This document shows, one piece after another, positions 10,827-20,945 of a DNA stretch of 64,000 nt. Made by a program: the position numbers and the translations under genes. Location of the stretch: NCBI GenBank assembly GCA_020746835.1, contig JAGPNK010000030.1, positions 62,001 through 126,000 on the forward strand. The letters run 5' to 3'. This stretch comes from Stachybotrys elegans. Lineage: Eukaryota; Ascomycota; Sordariomycetes; Hypocreales; Stachybotryaceae. The notes under the pieces were generated by a model. That model searched no databases and was not told the origin of the DNA. It worked only from the letters and a program-made list of their open reading frames with translations. Position 1 is the stretch's first letter. Each line of letters begins with the position of its first letter.

Positions 10827-12040
10827 GATGGAAAAGTAGATAATGTGATGAATGGATGAGGTGTTGCAGTTGTGTGATCGATCATTGGGGGTAGGAAGGC
10901 ACTATATGTACTCCCATGCTCCTATGTTTCGTCAAATCATCATGATCTGCACCTGACCAATCTAGAACATGGCTACAATTTCGGGAGGATACATGACAAT
11001 ACATTGCTGTTCATCAATATCCTAAGCCTAGAACACACAATTTTCAAGACATGGCATACAACAAGTCGTGCAATTTCTACGTCACTTGTGCACAGCCTTT
11101 CCCCCTCTTTACACCAACACTACCCGGACGAACCCCACGAAACAAAATTTGGGTCGAAAAGTGGATGTGATTGACAAGCGTCCCGGATATCTCAAGAGCC
11201 GGGCTTAGCTTGTCCTCCATCTCGCATGGCCCAATGACATCTCCCCAGAAAGATGAAAGAAGAGACACACCACGTGGGCAGAAACCTCCTTAATCCCCGC
11301 TACTGACCATGGTGGTGTCCCCCACAAACTTCCGCCCCGGAACGAGCTTGACCCGAGAAAGGTCCACGCGCCACGCTGGATTCGGTAGAGGCAAAAACAT
11401 TCTTCGGCTCGACCTGTCCGATGCAAGTGATGACCCAATGACAATGAGCTCTGAGCTGGCTGGTGCACTAAGCGGAGCGAGTGGACAGTCATCGCCTCTA
11501 AACTAATGTCGATCTTCTTCCGCTTCTCCTGAATTGGCAACTTGGGTATGAAGAAACTACCAGACACACTTGGGTTGCGCTACGAGGCGGCCGACCCCTT
11601 TCCTATCCGAGAAGGTCAAGACGCGATGCCATTGGATGACGACGCATAAGTGAGGTAATGCGGAGGCTTCAGTCTGGGGGTTGTATTATGGATTAGCACA
11701 TCTCTCATCTTATCCAAAGACTAGCCCACGCTCAGCTGGGAGATTGCGATGATGCCGTCTCAATCGGAAGTTGGTCTTTCCGAAAGAACAGAGCGACGGC
11801 GTGACATGGCATTGATTGGGACCGGTGACTTGCAACTACATGCTCGACTTCTGATGATTGGTGTCGCGCGAAGAGATAAAACCTCCATGTTCCCCGTATT
11901 GTTTATTCTATCGCACATTCGTTTGGATGCAATTGCGAGATTCCAACTGCTGTTCTGCTTCCTTTGCTTTACTACATTCACTAAGCAACACCCATCTTAT
12001 CATCACACTATTTCCCAATCCTCAGAAGAAGTCGGCGAAG
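10827..12040. other. intergenic region, no gene recognised
   Basis: A TATA-like stretch (actatatgtactcc, reverse strand) lies at about 10901-10914, upstream of the Rds1-like gene. Short frames at 11077-11567 and 11749-11981 on both strands lack domains or signal peptides, and I do not call genes. Confidence 0.4.
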
Positions 12041-12430
12041 ATGAAGGCGTCAATTATGAGCATGTTGGCTGGTGAGTAGCACCACCTTCTTCCCATTACA
12101 TGCTAATCCGTACCAGTTGCCGTCCTTGGTGTTCGAGCTGCCTCTACCGTGTCGTGCAACGGCTGCCCCGAGTCTGTGTCGGCCGAGGGCATTGTCTCTC
12201 GCACCGACGCACCATCCAGCTCCTGCACCGACCCGCCTCTGACGGTCATCTCCAGCAACACAACGTTGACCCGTACGTCAGACACCGTGCCTACTGGTGG
12301 CATGCCTGGCGATGTCAACGAGACAGCCGGGCCAACGCCAACACCTGTGCCTGGAGCAGGGAATACCATGGGCAGCAGTCTGGTCCTCCCCATGGCTATG
12401 GCTGGATTTTGTATATACTACGCCATTTAA
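12041..12430 (+). CDS. small GPI-anchored-type cell-surface protein
   Basis: Two exons (12041-12071 and 12117-12430) around a 45-nt intron, with a TGCTAAT branch site, give 114 residues. The joined N-terminus is a signal peptide (MKASIMSMLAVAVLGVRA). The mature part has three Cys (two in CNGC), then a Ser/Thr/Pro-rich stretch suited to O-glycosylation. The C-terminus ends in a hydrophobic tail (LVLPMAMAGFCIYYAI) preceded by small residues (GAGNTMGSS), the layout of a GPI-attachment signal. The domain matches no family I recognise. The role is probably structural or in wall-surface contact; this is inference. The intron placement is what reveals the signal peptide. Confidence 0.65.
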
Positions 12431-12959
12431 TCCTAGAATACGAGGGTATACTTGTAGCCTAGATAGCTCGATCCTTTATCTCGAAGGGCTAAAAACTGCT
12501 TTGCACCCGTCCAGAACGACTAGCACTACATGAGAAGCCCCTAAGACAGCTCATTGAATCCTTATACAGGCTTCGTTTCTACACTCGTCCACTCGTCAAC
12601 GGGGAAGAAAGTGCGCACTCTCCCTGGAATCCGTATCATTGTTCCTCGAGCGCCCTCTTTTTCATCTATCGCGGCCTTGGTAATACGCTCTGCTCTTCTC
12701 GCCTTGTCTCCTGCATCGTCAATCCATGCGATACATATTAAGAACGCTTTCTAGTCAGCGGCACCCGGCGAGACGATGTCTGGGCCAATGGGGAAGCATC
12801 GACAGGCAGAGCATCAACACGCAGCTTCGCGTAGGTAGTGTAAGGGGTAAGGCTCTCATCCCTGTGGCGCTGGGGGTGAGAGTGGCTAAACGGCTTCGGA
12901 GACAAAAACTACTATACGGAGACTTGAGTTCTTCAAAGCCTCGGTTTTCTCCAAGCGTG

Positions 12960-13350
12960 CCCTCGAAATATGACAGATTCTCCAAGTTGGATTGCCACGT
13001 CACCTCAAGATTTATATCGAATGTCATGGTGTTGGGGCTCAAAATAGCATTCGTATAAAGCTGCCTGGCGGAAAATATTTTCCCAATTGTTCCATAAGAT
13101 GGTTTTCCCATGGGAAATTTGATTGGTCTTCCAGCCTGCCCATGACCAGCTTGGGAAACCATGTCGACGGTCAGAGGGGTTGTGGTCGTCCTCTATCCGG
13201 CAGAGGGCGTGGTCGAATGTAGCAACTGGCAGGCCATAGCGAAATATAGTGACTGGTCCATGATCCAAAACGTCAGCTCTCGGCAAAGGCCGTCAATGGC
13301 TCTTAGAGCGTCGTTTTCCAGAGTAACACGCCGCGTTGTGTAAATTTCAA
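12960..13350 (-). pseudogene. HET-domain relic
   Basis: The reverse strand carries scattered pieces of a heterokaryon-incompatibility (HET) domain in more than one frame. EIYTTRRVTLENDALRAIDGL is followed, in another frame, by YGLPVATFDHALCR and FPSWSWAGWK, the last being the best-known HET signature. A stop follows the piece ending RYKS, and further open sequence is again out of frame. No start or full domain can be assembled, so this is a decayed copy. HET proteins act in non-self recognition and cell death in fungi. Confidence 0.6.
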
Positions 13351-14190
13351 CCAGTTGAAAGACATCAGCAAGAGGGACCGGGACTTCTGGCTTTTACAAC
13401 TCAAAGTTGCTATTTATCTGCATCCATGGTCATGTCGAGGTCTCTCAATCTTGGCAATGGAGGTAAAGGAGGTGTGCATTGGCGAAATTGACTGCTCAGT
13501 TGCATCAATGATGGATGCGAGAAAATATCCTCGGAAAAGTCACAAGCGTGACATTGGAGCCATCAATGTGTATCAGAGATTTACAGCACCCTTTCAAATA
13601 GAAGTTCTTCTTGCATCGTCCATGCACGAGTGGCCCAGGTTGATAGCTGCTTTGACTGTAGTTGAGGGTAGGCACCTGACAGGATCGCCTTGAATTCATC
13701 AAAGTTGTGTAATTATTGGAATGGAAGTCGAGTATCCGGTCAGAAACTGCACAGTACAGCATACTGCCTCCATGACTCAATTCTGCGCCATGTTCAACTG
13801 GTTATTCGCCCACTTGCCACTTCCAACAAAGCTAAGCTCACTATTGGGGCCTTGCATATTCCGCGGTGCAAGTTGCGGAAAAATTTCCACATTCGGCGAT
13901 ATGCAACCTTTACGAATTGTGCTTACACTTTGATGGTTACCTTCTCTCATTTCATGTCAAAAGTCCTCGGAATCCCCCCGACCCTTACACCCCATACTGC
14001 ATACCGATTGCCTATCGCTCCATCAGTCAGCGCCAAGTGCTACCCGCATGTGCGGACTGCACTGTGGGGTGATTCATCCCGGCCGTTGTCCGGGAAGGGC
14101 GCAGCCATGCCCTTCCAGTCAGGTGGGACGGGGACTGTCAAGCTGCCCCCCAAAGCTGGCCGGCTTGTGTTCGGCGCACGAGAAATGGAG

Positions 14191-14337
14191 CTAGGCATTG
14201 TCAATGCCTGCTTGCCTGTCCTTCCCCCCTTGTTCAAAAGATATTTCGGTCAACTCAACCTAGCCAGTTTGTGGGCGAGTAGAGAAGCGCTGAATCTTGC
14301 GGTACACAAAGGGGCCATTTACTTTATAGCTACTTGA
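14191..14337 (+). pseudogene. possible relic of a rhodopsin-domain membrane protein
   Basis: Within a longer open frame, the segment MELGIVNACLPVLPPLFKRYFGQ resembles the last transmembrane stretch of Pth11-like proteins, which usually read E-N-G-I-CACLP-L-P-F. Only this short match is visible and the rest of the frame is unrecognised, so the call is weak. Confidence 0.25.
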
Positions 14338-14625
14338 GAACATGCATCATTTACATGAGGTGCCAGATCCGGACGTGTAGACTATTAGGATAAAATATAG
14401 AACCACCGTAGCGACAGGCCTAATTGATAAGACCTTTGACGTTGAAGCCTCACAGCAAGGAACAAATGGACTACGGCATGCCTGCTGAACAGCGGTCGTG
14501 GTATTTCACGTCACCTCCTTTATTATCTTGTAATGTGTCGGGAACTCGGCCCATCTATCTGCTGCGGATGTTGTATCGTCTGACATGAAGGAGAGAGTTC
14601 GAGACTAAGGGGGCGCCCATAAGAA

Positions 14626-14850
14626 TTATGTAGGTCTTGAAGGATGAGGTGACATTTTCCCGTTGCGACAGACAAGGGAGCACCGGAGCTTAGTTATACT
14701 AGCCAAAGGAGGGCCTGGGAATCTCCCGAGAGGATGGAAAAACAAGCGGCAAATAGTGATGCTAGAAAAGAGGGTGATGGTAAAGTAGGCTGTAGTTTCT
14801 AGGGAATAAACCAGAGCATCGACAGTCGGAGAGTTGATAGTTGACAACAT
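14626..14850 (-). pseudogene. N-terminal fragment of a cytochrome P450
   Basis: The reverse strand starts MLSTINSPTVDALVYSLE, followed by a membrane anchor (FTITLFSSITICRLFF) and the proline-rich hinge HPLGRFPGPPLASITKL, all typical of fungal microsomal P450s. About 57 residues match and the frame then ends; no helix I, ExxR or haem motif lies downstream. The rest of the gene has been deleted. It lies 880 bp upstream of the UbiA-type gene on the opposite strand. Confidence 0.65.
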
Positions 14851-15731
14851 GAAAAGGACGCAGGGGAGTAGAAGCCATAGAAGGAGGAGAAGAGGGGCTT
14901 GAAGATGTCATTCTTCTCTTCGCAACAACACGCGACGGAGCCCAATCGCTGGGACGGACGGTGCCATGAATTAGATAGCAAGGGGACTCGCGTAGAAGGC
15001 TTGCTGGAGAGCAGCAATTATCTATAAAAATTAAAATTAAAAAAATTGAGGCATCTTGGTCTCAAAAATTCGGTTTGTTGATATAAAACCCCACAGCAAG
15101 TTGGGAAGTGTGGCCCATGACAGCTGTTTTACAAGGCAGGTCGGAAAGAGTAAGATGCGTGCATCATCCTTACCGTCACAGGACCCTCCTCAGCCGCTGA
15201 ACAGCGAATCCCATACGAAGACGCGTGCATGGGTGTATGCACGGCGAATAGACCACCTGTAACCCAGCTTATACACCACCCTGCCTTGCCTCACCAGGCA
15301 GGGCTCCCCGTATAGGTATAGGAAGCGGGGTATAGGAACTTTGACAGTGCAGCACGATGCACGAGCTGATGGGATGGTTGCATGAACCGGAGGCCCTGGG
15401 AAGGCGTACAAGATGTAATCCCTCATAGTGCGCTACTCACGACAAGACTTGGCGCTCGCTCATCTCGCCGACATGGCATCGGCGGGTGTCGGTACAGGAC
15501 GTCGATCGTATGCAGTCAACAGTCATGAGATCAGTATCATGGCGCAGGAGATAGCTTGCAGAAACAGTCTTCATACACCGGGATTTCGGATTTCCGAAAC
15601 AGTTGAATCATCGAGTAAGGGTGTCATCTCCACACCTCCGTGAAGGGCCGGCTCTGCGACGAGTGAATACATACTCTAAGACATAAAGTACAGACACGGT
15701 GGCTCCGGCGGTTCAACCACCCATCTTCATC

Positions 15732-16667
15732 ATGTCTTTGCACGCTATGCGGCTGAGACCTGAAACGGTACTCCCACTTATATCTTTGATACAACACTTA
15801 GCATATCATGGGTATTCTATCTGGCTCTTCAGCGCTAGCGATATTAAAACCATTGTAGCCCCAAGCTTCTTGTTTTCATTCTTTACCGCCTTGGCATTGG
15901 GCCGTTTTGGCATTTCTTCGCCCCCAGAAGTACTTGACCTCTTATATCGGTCTCCAAGAACCCTCTTCTGGATCTGGATCAACCTCATGACTTTTGTTAT
16001 TAACAATCAACGCCGCCCATGTTCCATACTAGAAGATACCTATAACAAACCATGGCGTCCCATGCCATCGAAGCGCCTGACACAAACCCAAGCTCTTGTT
16101 TTGGTGTGGTCATTTCATCAAATAGCAATCGCAGCTAGCTTCTATCTTGGCGGAACCAGGCAGTGCCTTATCCTGATACTATTGGGATATTGGTACAACC
16201 AGCTCGGCGGCGGTGACGACAGCGTCGTGGTCCGTAGCCTCATCAATACCGGAGGCTATATGCAATTCACTACAGGGGCTCTAGAGGTTCTGGCTGGCAA
16301 GGTTACTCTCACAAGACAACTGTTTACCTGGCAGGTGGTCATTGCTGCCATTATTTTCAGCACTGGGTACTCCCAAGATATGCCTGACCAGCGTGGTGAT
16401 GCTAAGCGTGGCCGCCGGACTGTTCCGCTCGTCGTTGGCGACTTGAACGCTCGCTGGTTACTAGGAACCCTTGTGGTCTTCTGGAGCGTCTTTTGTCCTG
16501 TACATCTTGGTAGCTCTTTTATGGGGTATACTGTCATTACTTTCTTGGGGGCGGTTGTGGCTACAAGGTTTCTGCTCCTGACATCTTGTCAAGACGATGC
16601 GAGGACGTTTAAGATCTGGAACCTATGGCTGGCAGCAATTTTCACCCTTCCAGCCTGGAGTGCCTAA
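15732..16667 (+). CDS. UbiA-type membrane prenyltransferase / terpene-cyclase candidate
   Basis: A single exon of 311 residues starts at the first ATG (MSLHAMRLRPETVLPL); an upstream GTG in frame is unlikely. It is strongly hydrophobic with about seven to nine membrane segments. Two Asp-rich sites, which bind Mg-diphosphate in the UbiA superfamily, are visible. The first is within NNQRRPCSILEDTYNKPWRP, about residues 94-113. The second is within SQDMPDQRGDAKRGRRTVPL, about residues 216-235. This arrangement is shared with fungal UbiA-like enzymes, including the fumagillin sesquiterpene cyclase type, so either prenyl transfer or terpene cyclisation is possible; I cannot decide which. No stop or frameshift is seen. 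Flanking oxidase relics (P450, BBE, GMC) suggest it belonged to a terpenoid cluster that has decayed around it. Confidence 0.8.
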   Translation: MSLHAMRLRPETVLPLISLIQHLAYHGYSIWLFSASDIKTIVAPSFLFSFFTALALGRFGISSPPEVLDLLYRSPRTLFWIWINLMTFVINNQRRPCSILEDTYNKPWRPMPSKRLTQTQALVLVWSFHQIAIAASFYLGGTRQCLILILLGYWYNQLGGGDDSVVVRSLINTGGYMQFTTGALEVLAGKVTLTRQLFTWQVVIAAIIFSTGYSQDMPDQRGDAKRGRRTVPLVVGDLNARWLLGTLVVFWSVFCPVHLGSSFMGYTVITFLGAVVATRFLLLTSCQDDARTFKIWNLWLAAIFTLPAWSA

Positions 16668-16819
16668 GGATGTGTACTGATGTTGTTTCTACACGATTGG
16701 GAATAAATGATAACTAAGTTGATGGAAAAGCAGGGGCAAATATGGTATCCGGGATAGCTCACAATGTTGGACGTAATGCTAACGTGGAATACATGAAAAG
16801 TAGCTACAATGATGAAAGG

Positions 16820-16945
16820 AGGTATACAGCCCGAAGGTAGAAGCAGTAGAGTGCCAATACAGGGGTAGTGGCTCATGCCCCGGTAACCAATGCAGTTATA
16901 AACAGTAGAGAGAATCGATAACAAGGCCACCGTCAAGCTTCCCTT
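16820..16945 (+). repeat. dispersed repeat B, copy 2
   Basis: Second copy of the approximately 120-bp segment at 9572-9690, same orientation, lying just beyond the 3' end of the UbiA-type gene. A reverse-strand open frame across it has no homology I recognise. Confidence 0.5.
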
Positions 16946-17063
16946 ACGTACAGGATAAATGAGTGACCGAATGACCAATAGTAACTACGAAGAAACGATT
17001 TGGAGAATAAGCAAGCGCGGATGTCTCTAGAATGATTCAATGTTTATTGGTGATCTAGCTATG

Positions 17064-17378
17064 TCTAGTTGCGCATAACCGCCTGTCAGTCTGAGGAGCC
17101 CAATCCTCGCTCCCTACTGCTGTACTAGCATAGAACAACTGGAATGGATCGTAGTACTGTTTCTCCTTATACGAGGAGGCATAGTTTCTTCCATAGAAAA
17201 CCCGCTACCAGTCCGGTTACTGTACGTCGCCCTCGTTGAGGTTGACGCCCCCTCCAGGCGTTAGCTTCTCAATCTGTGGCAGGAAATCACGAGTAATCTG
17301 GCTTTGTCTCTCCCACATCGCCTCAAGTGGAATAGTGTGGTCGTATGGGCTAGTGAAGTCACCAGCAACATATGTCTG
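17064..17378 (-). pseudogene. C-terminal relic of a BBE-type FAD-linked oxidase
   Basis: Read on the reverse strand, one frame gives AMWERQSQITRDFLPQIEKL, then TPGGGVNLNEGD, then RVFYGRNYASSYKEKQYYDP and FQLFYASTAVGSEDW. These are the order and motifs of the C-terminal (BBE) region of berberine-bridge-type FAD oxidases. Two in-frame stops interrupt it: TAA at 17217-17219 and TAG at 17205-17207. The second follows PDW where relatives have Gln, so a C-to-T change would explain it. The FAD domain is absent; a dispersed-repeat copy lies about 65 bp upstream. Confidence 0.65.
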
Positions 17379-17441
17379 AAAGAAGCAAAGGTACTTGGAC
17401 TTGAATCACTGTGGAAATTAGCGTGTTACGCCACGCTGGAT

Positions 17442-17538
17442 GTGGGATTTCCCGTTCGTGTGCCCCACTGGGATACAGACCAATGACTTCAAGGAGGCCC
17501 CCTCTGACGATAAAGACGATATCAGATCAATAGATAAC
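17442..17538 (+). repeat. dispersed short repeat, copy 2
   Basis: It starts with GTGGGATTTCCCGTTCGTG and runs through the conserved core to AATAGATAAC, where similarity stops, so the 3' part is missing. It reads as WDFPFVCPTGIQTNDF and on through the acidic core without an indel. It lies between BBE and GMC relics. Confidence 0.85.
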
Positions 17539-17615
17539 GAGCATGTCTAACATCAGACAGGATCAGCCTTTTTCGGCCCTCCAAATGCACAGCTCTGTTG
17601 CCTCGCAAGCCAAAT

Positions 17616-18297
17616 TACCGAGTATCGAGAGTCACGCACAGACTACTTGACGAATCCTGGATCCGATTTTCTGGCTGGAGAAAAACTTCCACGGAACCTC
17701 TTGTCGACGCTAAGCCCCAGAACTCGGCGAGATTTGGCTACGAGCTTTCCCTCGGATTGGCCAACCTTGCAGTACACCTTTTCAGATGCCTATTTCGGTA
17801 CCGGAGATGACATGCTCGTAGGGTCCCAGCCGACGGGCGTCAATACGTCTCGATTCTACCTACAACCGTTGCCACCTTTAGCGTAACTATCAACAGCACG
17901 GACAGTGCCTCCAACCCCGTCATCAACTCAAACCTACTCTCAGGCCTACGCGACCATGAAATAGCCGTGGATGCCTTCAAACGTGCCCGCCAGGTTGCTA
18001 CGACCTCCAGTCTCCATCCCGTCATTGCTAGCCCAGAAGCATTTCCTGGGCCGCATCTGCATACCAACGCCCAGATACTGCAATATATTCATGCGAACGG
18101 CAACACGAATCTGGCATGCTAGCGGCAGCTGCAAAATGGGCAAACTGGGAGATGGAATGGCCGTTGTTGACCCTCAAGCAAGAGTCTTTGGTATTTCAAA
18201 TTTGAGAGTCGTGGATGCCCCAACTTTCCCAGTACTCGTTCCGGCACATCCCCAAGGAACTGTTTGTAAGTACCCCAAAATTCTTCTATCATCCTAA
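17616..18297 (+). pseudogene. GMC oxidoreductase relic (C-terminal half)
   Basis: Pieces in different frames match the C-terminal half of GMC oxidoreductases in the correct order. LTNPGSDFLAGEKLPRNLL comes first, then VTINSTDSASNPVINSN with HEIAVDAFKRARQ, then HASGSCKMGK, VDPQARVFGISNLRVVDAPTFP and AHPQGTV. The active-site His of the HASGSCKMG block is present. At least two frame changes are needed and the N-terminal FAD-binding part is missing, so it is not functional. Confidence 0.7.
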
Positions 18298-18485
18298 CTA
18301 ATAAGGCTTCTCTCCCTGATGGAGTTCGATTAGTAGGCTGAGGGTGGCTGCCTAGTTATGGTGGAGCTACATTCACCCCCTCACGACTCCACACAATAAT
18401 TGATGGGAACTTCTCCCTCGATCAACAAGTCGATCTCTCCCAGGCATACTCTCAGTTCAACATCGCAGCAGCTCAGAAATTCACC

Positions 18486-19390
18486 ATGGATCCTTATTTG
18501 GCAAAACCTGATGATATCCCCTCGACGGATTCTTACGCGGATGTACCCTTTTTTGGCAGATACTATCCTCAGCCCAGCGACTTTCGTGTCGATCCTCAAT
18601 ATATCAACTCCAAGTCTGGTGAGGCACTGAGTTATTGGGCTTCAATACTTGATCTCTGCGCTGAATCAACCCGAATATACCCAGCGGACGACCAAGGCCG
18701 TGACGTATTTGCGGTCGGCAGTGTTATAGTCAAGTCTGGTCATCTGCATACACACGCCGAGGTAGACTATTCCTATGCCGATGCCAACGAAATCCAAGCA
18801 ATCTCGATTGCTAGGGGTGTGTTGGGCGATATCCGAGTTCCAGAGATATACTTTTCTGGAATGGTAACTAGACGCCGAGTCTATTCAATATAAGCCACTG
18901 ATTGTTCCAGATCAATGGACGTCAAGTCCTCGTGCAGGAGAGACTTCCAGGGGTTTGCCTCACTGTGGCATGGCCATACCTGACAGAGACCCAAAGACAA
19001 TCCTTCAAAACACAGGCACGCAATATTCTGGCCCGGCTTCACACCATCAAACCACCCAGTGATCGAAATTCTCGCGGCCATGTTGTTGAAGATCCCAACA
19101 TCCTAACTAATGGCCGCATCAATCCGCTAGAAAGGGAGATACTCTTCTCGAACATTGACAATGACTTGAGCTTTATGCACAACGACTTGACAGATTCCAA
19201 CTGCATAGTCAACAACGACAAGATTGTAGGGCTCATTGATTGGGAGATGGCTGGTTACTTTGGCTGGAAGACTGCTGGCGAGGTTCATCGCCGGATAAGA
19301 ACACCTCAGAGAGAGCATTTTATCAATGCCAATCTTAGCGAAGAAAGACTTCGAGATATCATGTACTGGAACGATTTGTATGATCAGTAA
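18486..19390 (+). CDS. APH-family phosphotransferase (kinase-like)
   Basis: Two exons (18486-18863, 18911-19390) around a 47-nt intron encode 285 residues. The fold is that of aminoglycoside-phosphotransferase-type kinases. An N-lobe with GSVIVKSGHL holds the likely ATP-site Lys. A hinge-like segment VLVQERLPGVCL follows, then the catalytic loop FMHNDLTDSNCIV (Asp base, Asn metal ligand) and IVGLIDWEMAGYFG (metal-binding Asp). These residues look intact. Fungal members are numerous, cytosolic, and mostly of unknown substrate; resistance is not implied. The start MDPYLAKPDDIPS fits a short N-terminal region. It follows the GMC relic by about 190 bp, but no functional link is evident. Confidence 0.75.
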
Positions 19391-20945
19391 GAGAGACAGA
19401 TTCAATTTATTTCAGGTTTTCAACTAGTTATCAAACTTTTAAACAAAGCTGTTAAAGTGCCGAACTGTAAGGGCCAGTTTGACTTACAAGGACAGTTTCT
19501 CCTCTTCTTCTTTCTAGACATCTCCACACTTCTCGACATTCACGAACTGTGGCTTCCTGACTTCCACCGGTAATATTAAAATTTTGAGGTCTGATCCAGC
19601 CTCTAGGCGTGCAATGAAACGAATGAATAAAGCTGTGGCCTGACTGGTGGAAATGTTCCAAGTCGACCAAGGCTGGGTTCATCCGATATAGCATATGGTG
19701 ACAGAAGACACTGCCCAGCACTAGGGTGATATTAAATGTGATTCTGAGGTCTTCTATTAATTTACCCTAGCCTCTCGACTTGCTCCTTGTAAGAAGGAAG
19801 ACTCAAAGGCTGATCGTTGCACATTGGTTTAACGCTATTGAAGCTTCGAATTGATCTTGCCTGACTCTAATGATCATTCAACCCGTTTCTAACTACGAGG
19901 ACCTGCTGTAGGAAGTTTTGCGTAATACACAAGATTTTACTTTCATTGGGTGAAATGACAGCATATACTGTAAGGTGTTGTTTCTGGTCTTATATGGTGG
20001 AGTAGGTGCGTGCAGTGTGGAAAAAAGAACAATAGTAGATGCGAACAATAGTGGCCTTGCTGCCCGCAGGACCAAAGAACAGAGTCAAACAATGAAGGGG
20101 TCGTCAGACTGTAGCATACATGACATCACCCGTTGGCCGAGATCCAATTAGTATATACAACTCTTGACATGGAAATACAGAATCAAAGTATTTGCATTCA
20201 TGTCAAGGCACACGTTATTCGGTGCATGATCCCATCCAAATTGGACCAGCTCGATTTATCCACCATTGTGCCTCGGCTTAACATTGGCAGTGTCTCTCCA
20301 GCCAAGCTTGCCACCGCCGACATCGAGAATGAGCAGATTATTTGTTGTCTCGGTTGTTTAGGTGTGTTCTACCGCCGATGCGCAAGCGATCAAGATGAAA
20401 TGGTCGAAACAGGGAAGCTGTAGGGTAGGAGAGCTTTGGTTGTGTGTCCGGCCACCCTATTTGCATATGTTTTGTGTGGAGAGGCTTGAAGAATTGCAAG
20501 GTGAAACACGGAAATCAGTCAGGTTCGATGGAAGAACTTGAGTCAACGAGTCGTCCATTACTCGATGACGCGAGCCGAAATACCATCACTGTGGCATTGG
20601 CCAGCAGTTCGGCTGCTACCGATGAGACTCGTCTGATGTGGTCCCCTTGCAGGCATGTCGTACCTGGCGGACCCTGCTGACAGCTTATCTTGGACATTAT
20701 CGTAGCTAGCTACCCATGCTCAGCAGCTAAACTTGCGGAGACATACCAGAACGTGGGGACAGCCAAGCGATGGGCTTACCAACAAAATTGGGCTGATCAA
20801 AGGTACCCAATATTTCAACCGCATCAGGAAGGTGATTGACCGCGTGTTATCGTTACCCTGGACGCCAAGCCAGCGGATGAATTATAAGATGATGCGTCCT
20901 CAATTGTTTTTTTTCAGCTCCTCATCCCTCTCGTCAATCGCGAAG
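19391..20945. other. intergenic region, no gene recognised
   Basis: Several frames of 60-100 codons (for example 19452-19721 reverse, 20133-20423 and 20444-20680 forward) lack ATG-supported domains, signal peptides or splice structure. The last 70 bp before 20946 are a pyrimidine-rich stretch typical of a fungal promoter near the transcription start. Confidence 0.4.

Noticed and set aside
13690..14337. 215-codon forward frame as a full gene
   Set aside because: Only a 23-residue piece near its end resembles a known membrane segment; the rest has no support, so only a weak relic is reported.
15732..16667. Assignment as the fumagillin terpene cyclase
   Set aside because: The shared motifs are superfamily wide; no polyketide synthase or methionine aminopeptidase gene lies nearby, so only UbiA-type is supported.
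18486..19390. Antibiotic resistance kinase
   Set aside because: The APH fold is common in fungi with unknown substrates; nothing in the sequence indicates drug modification.
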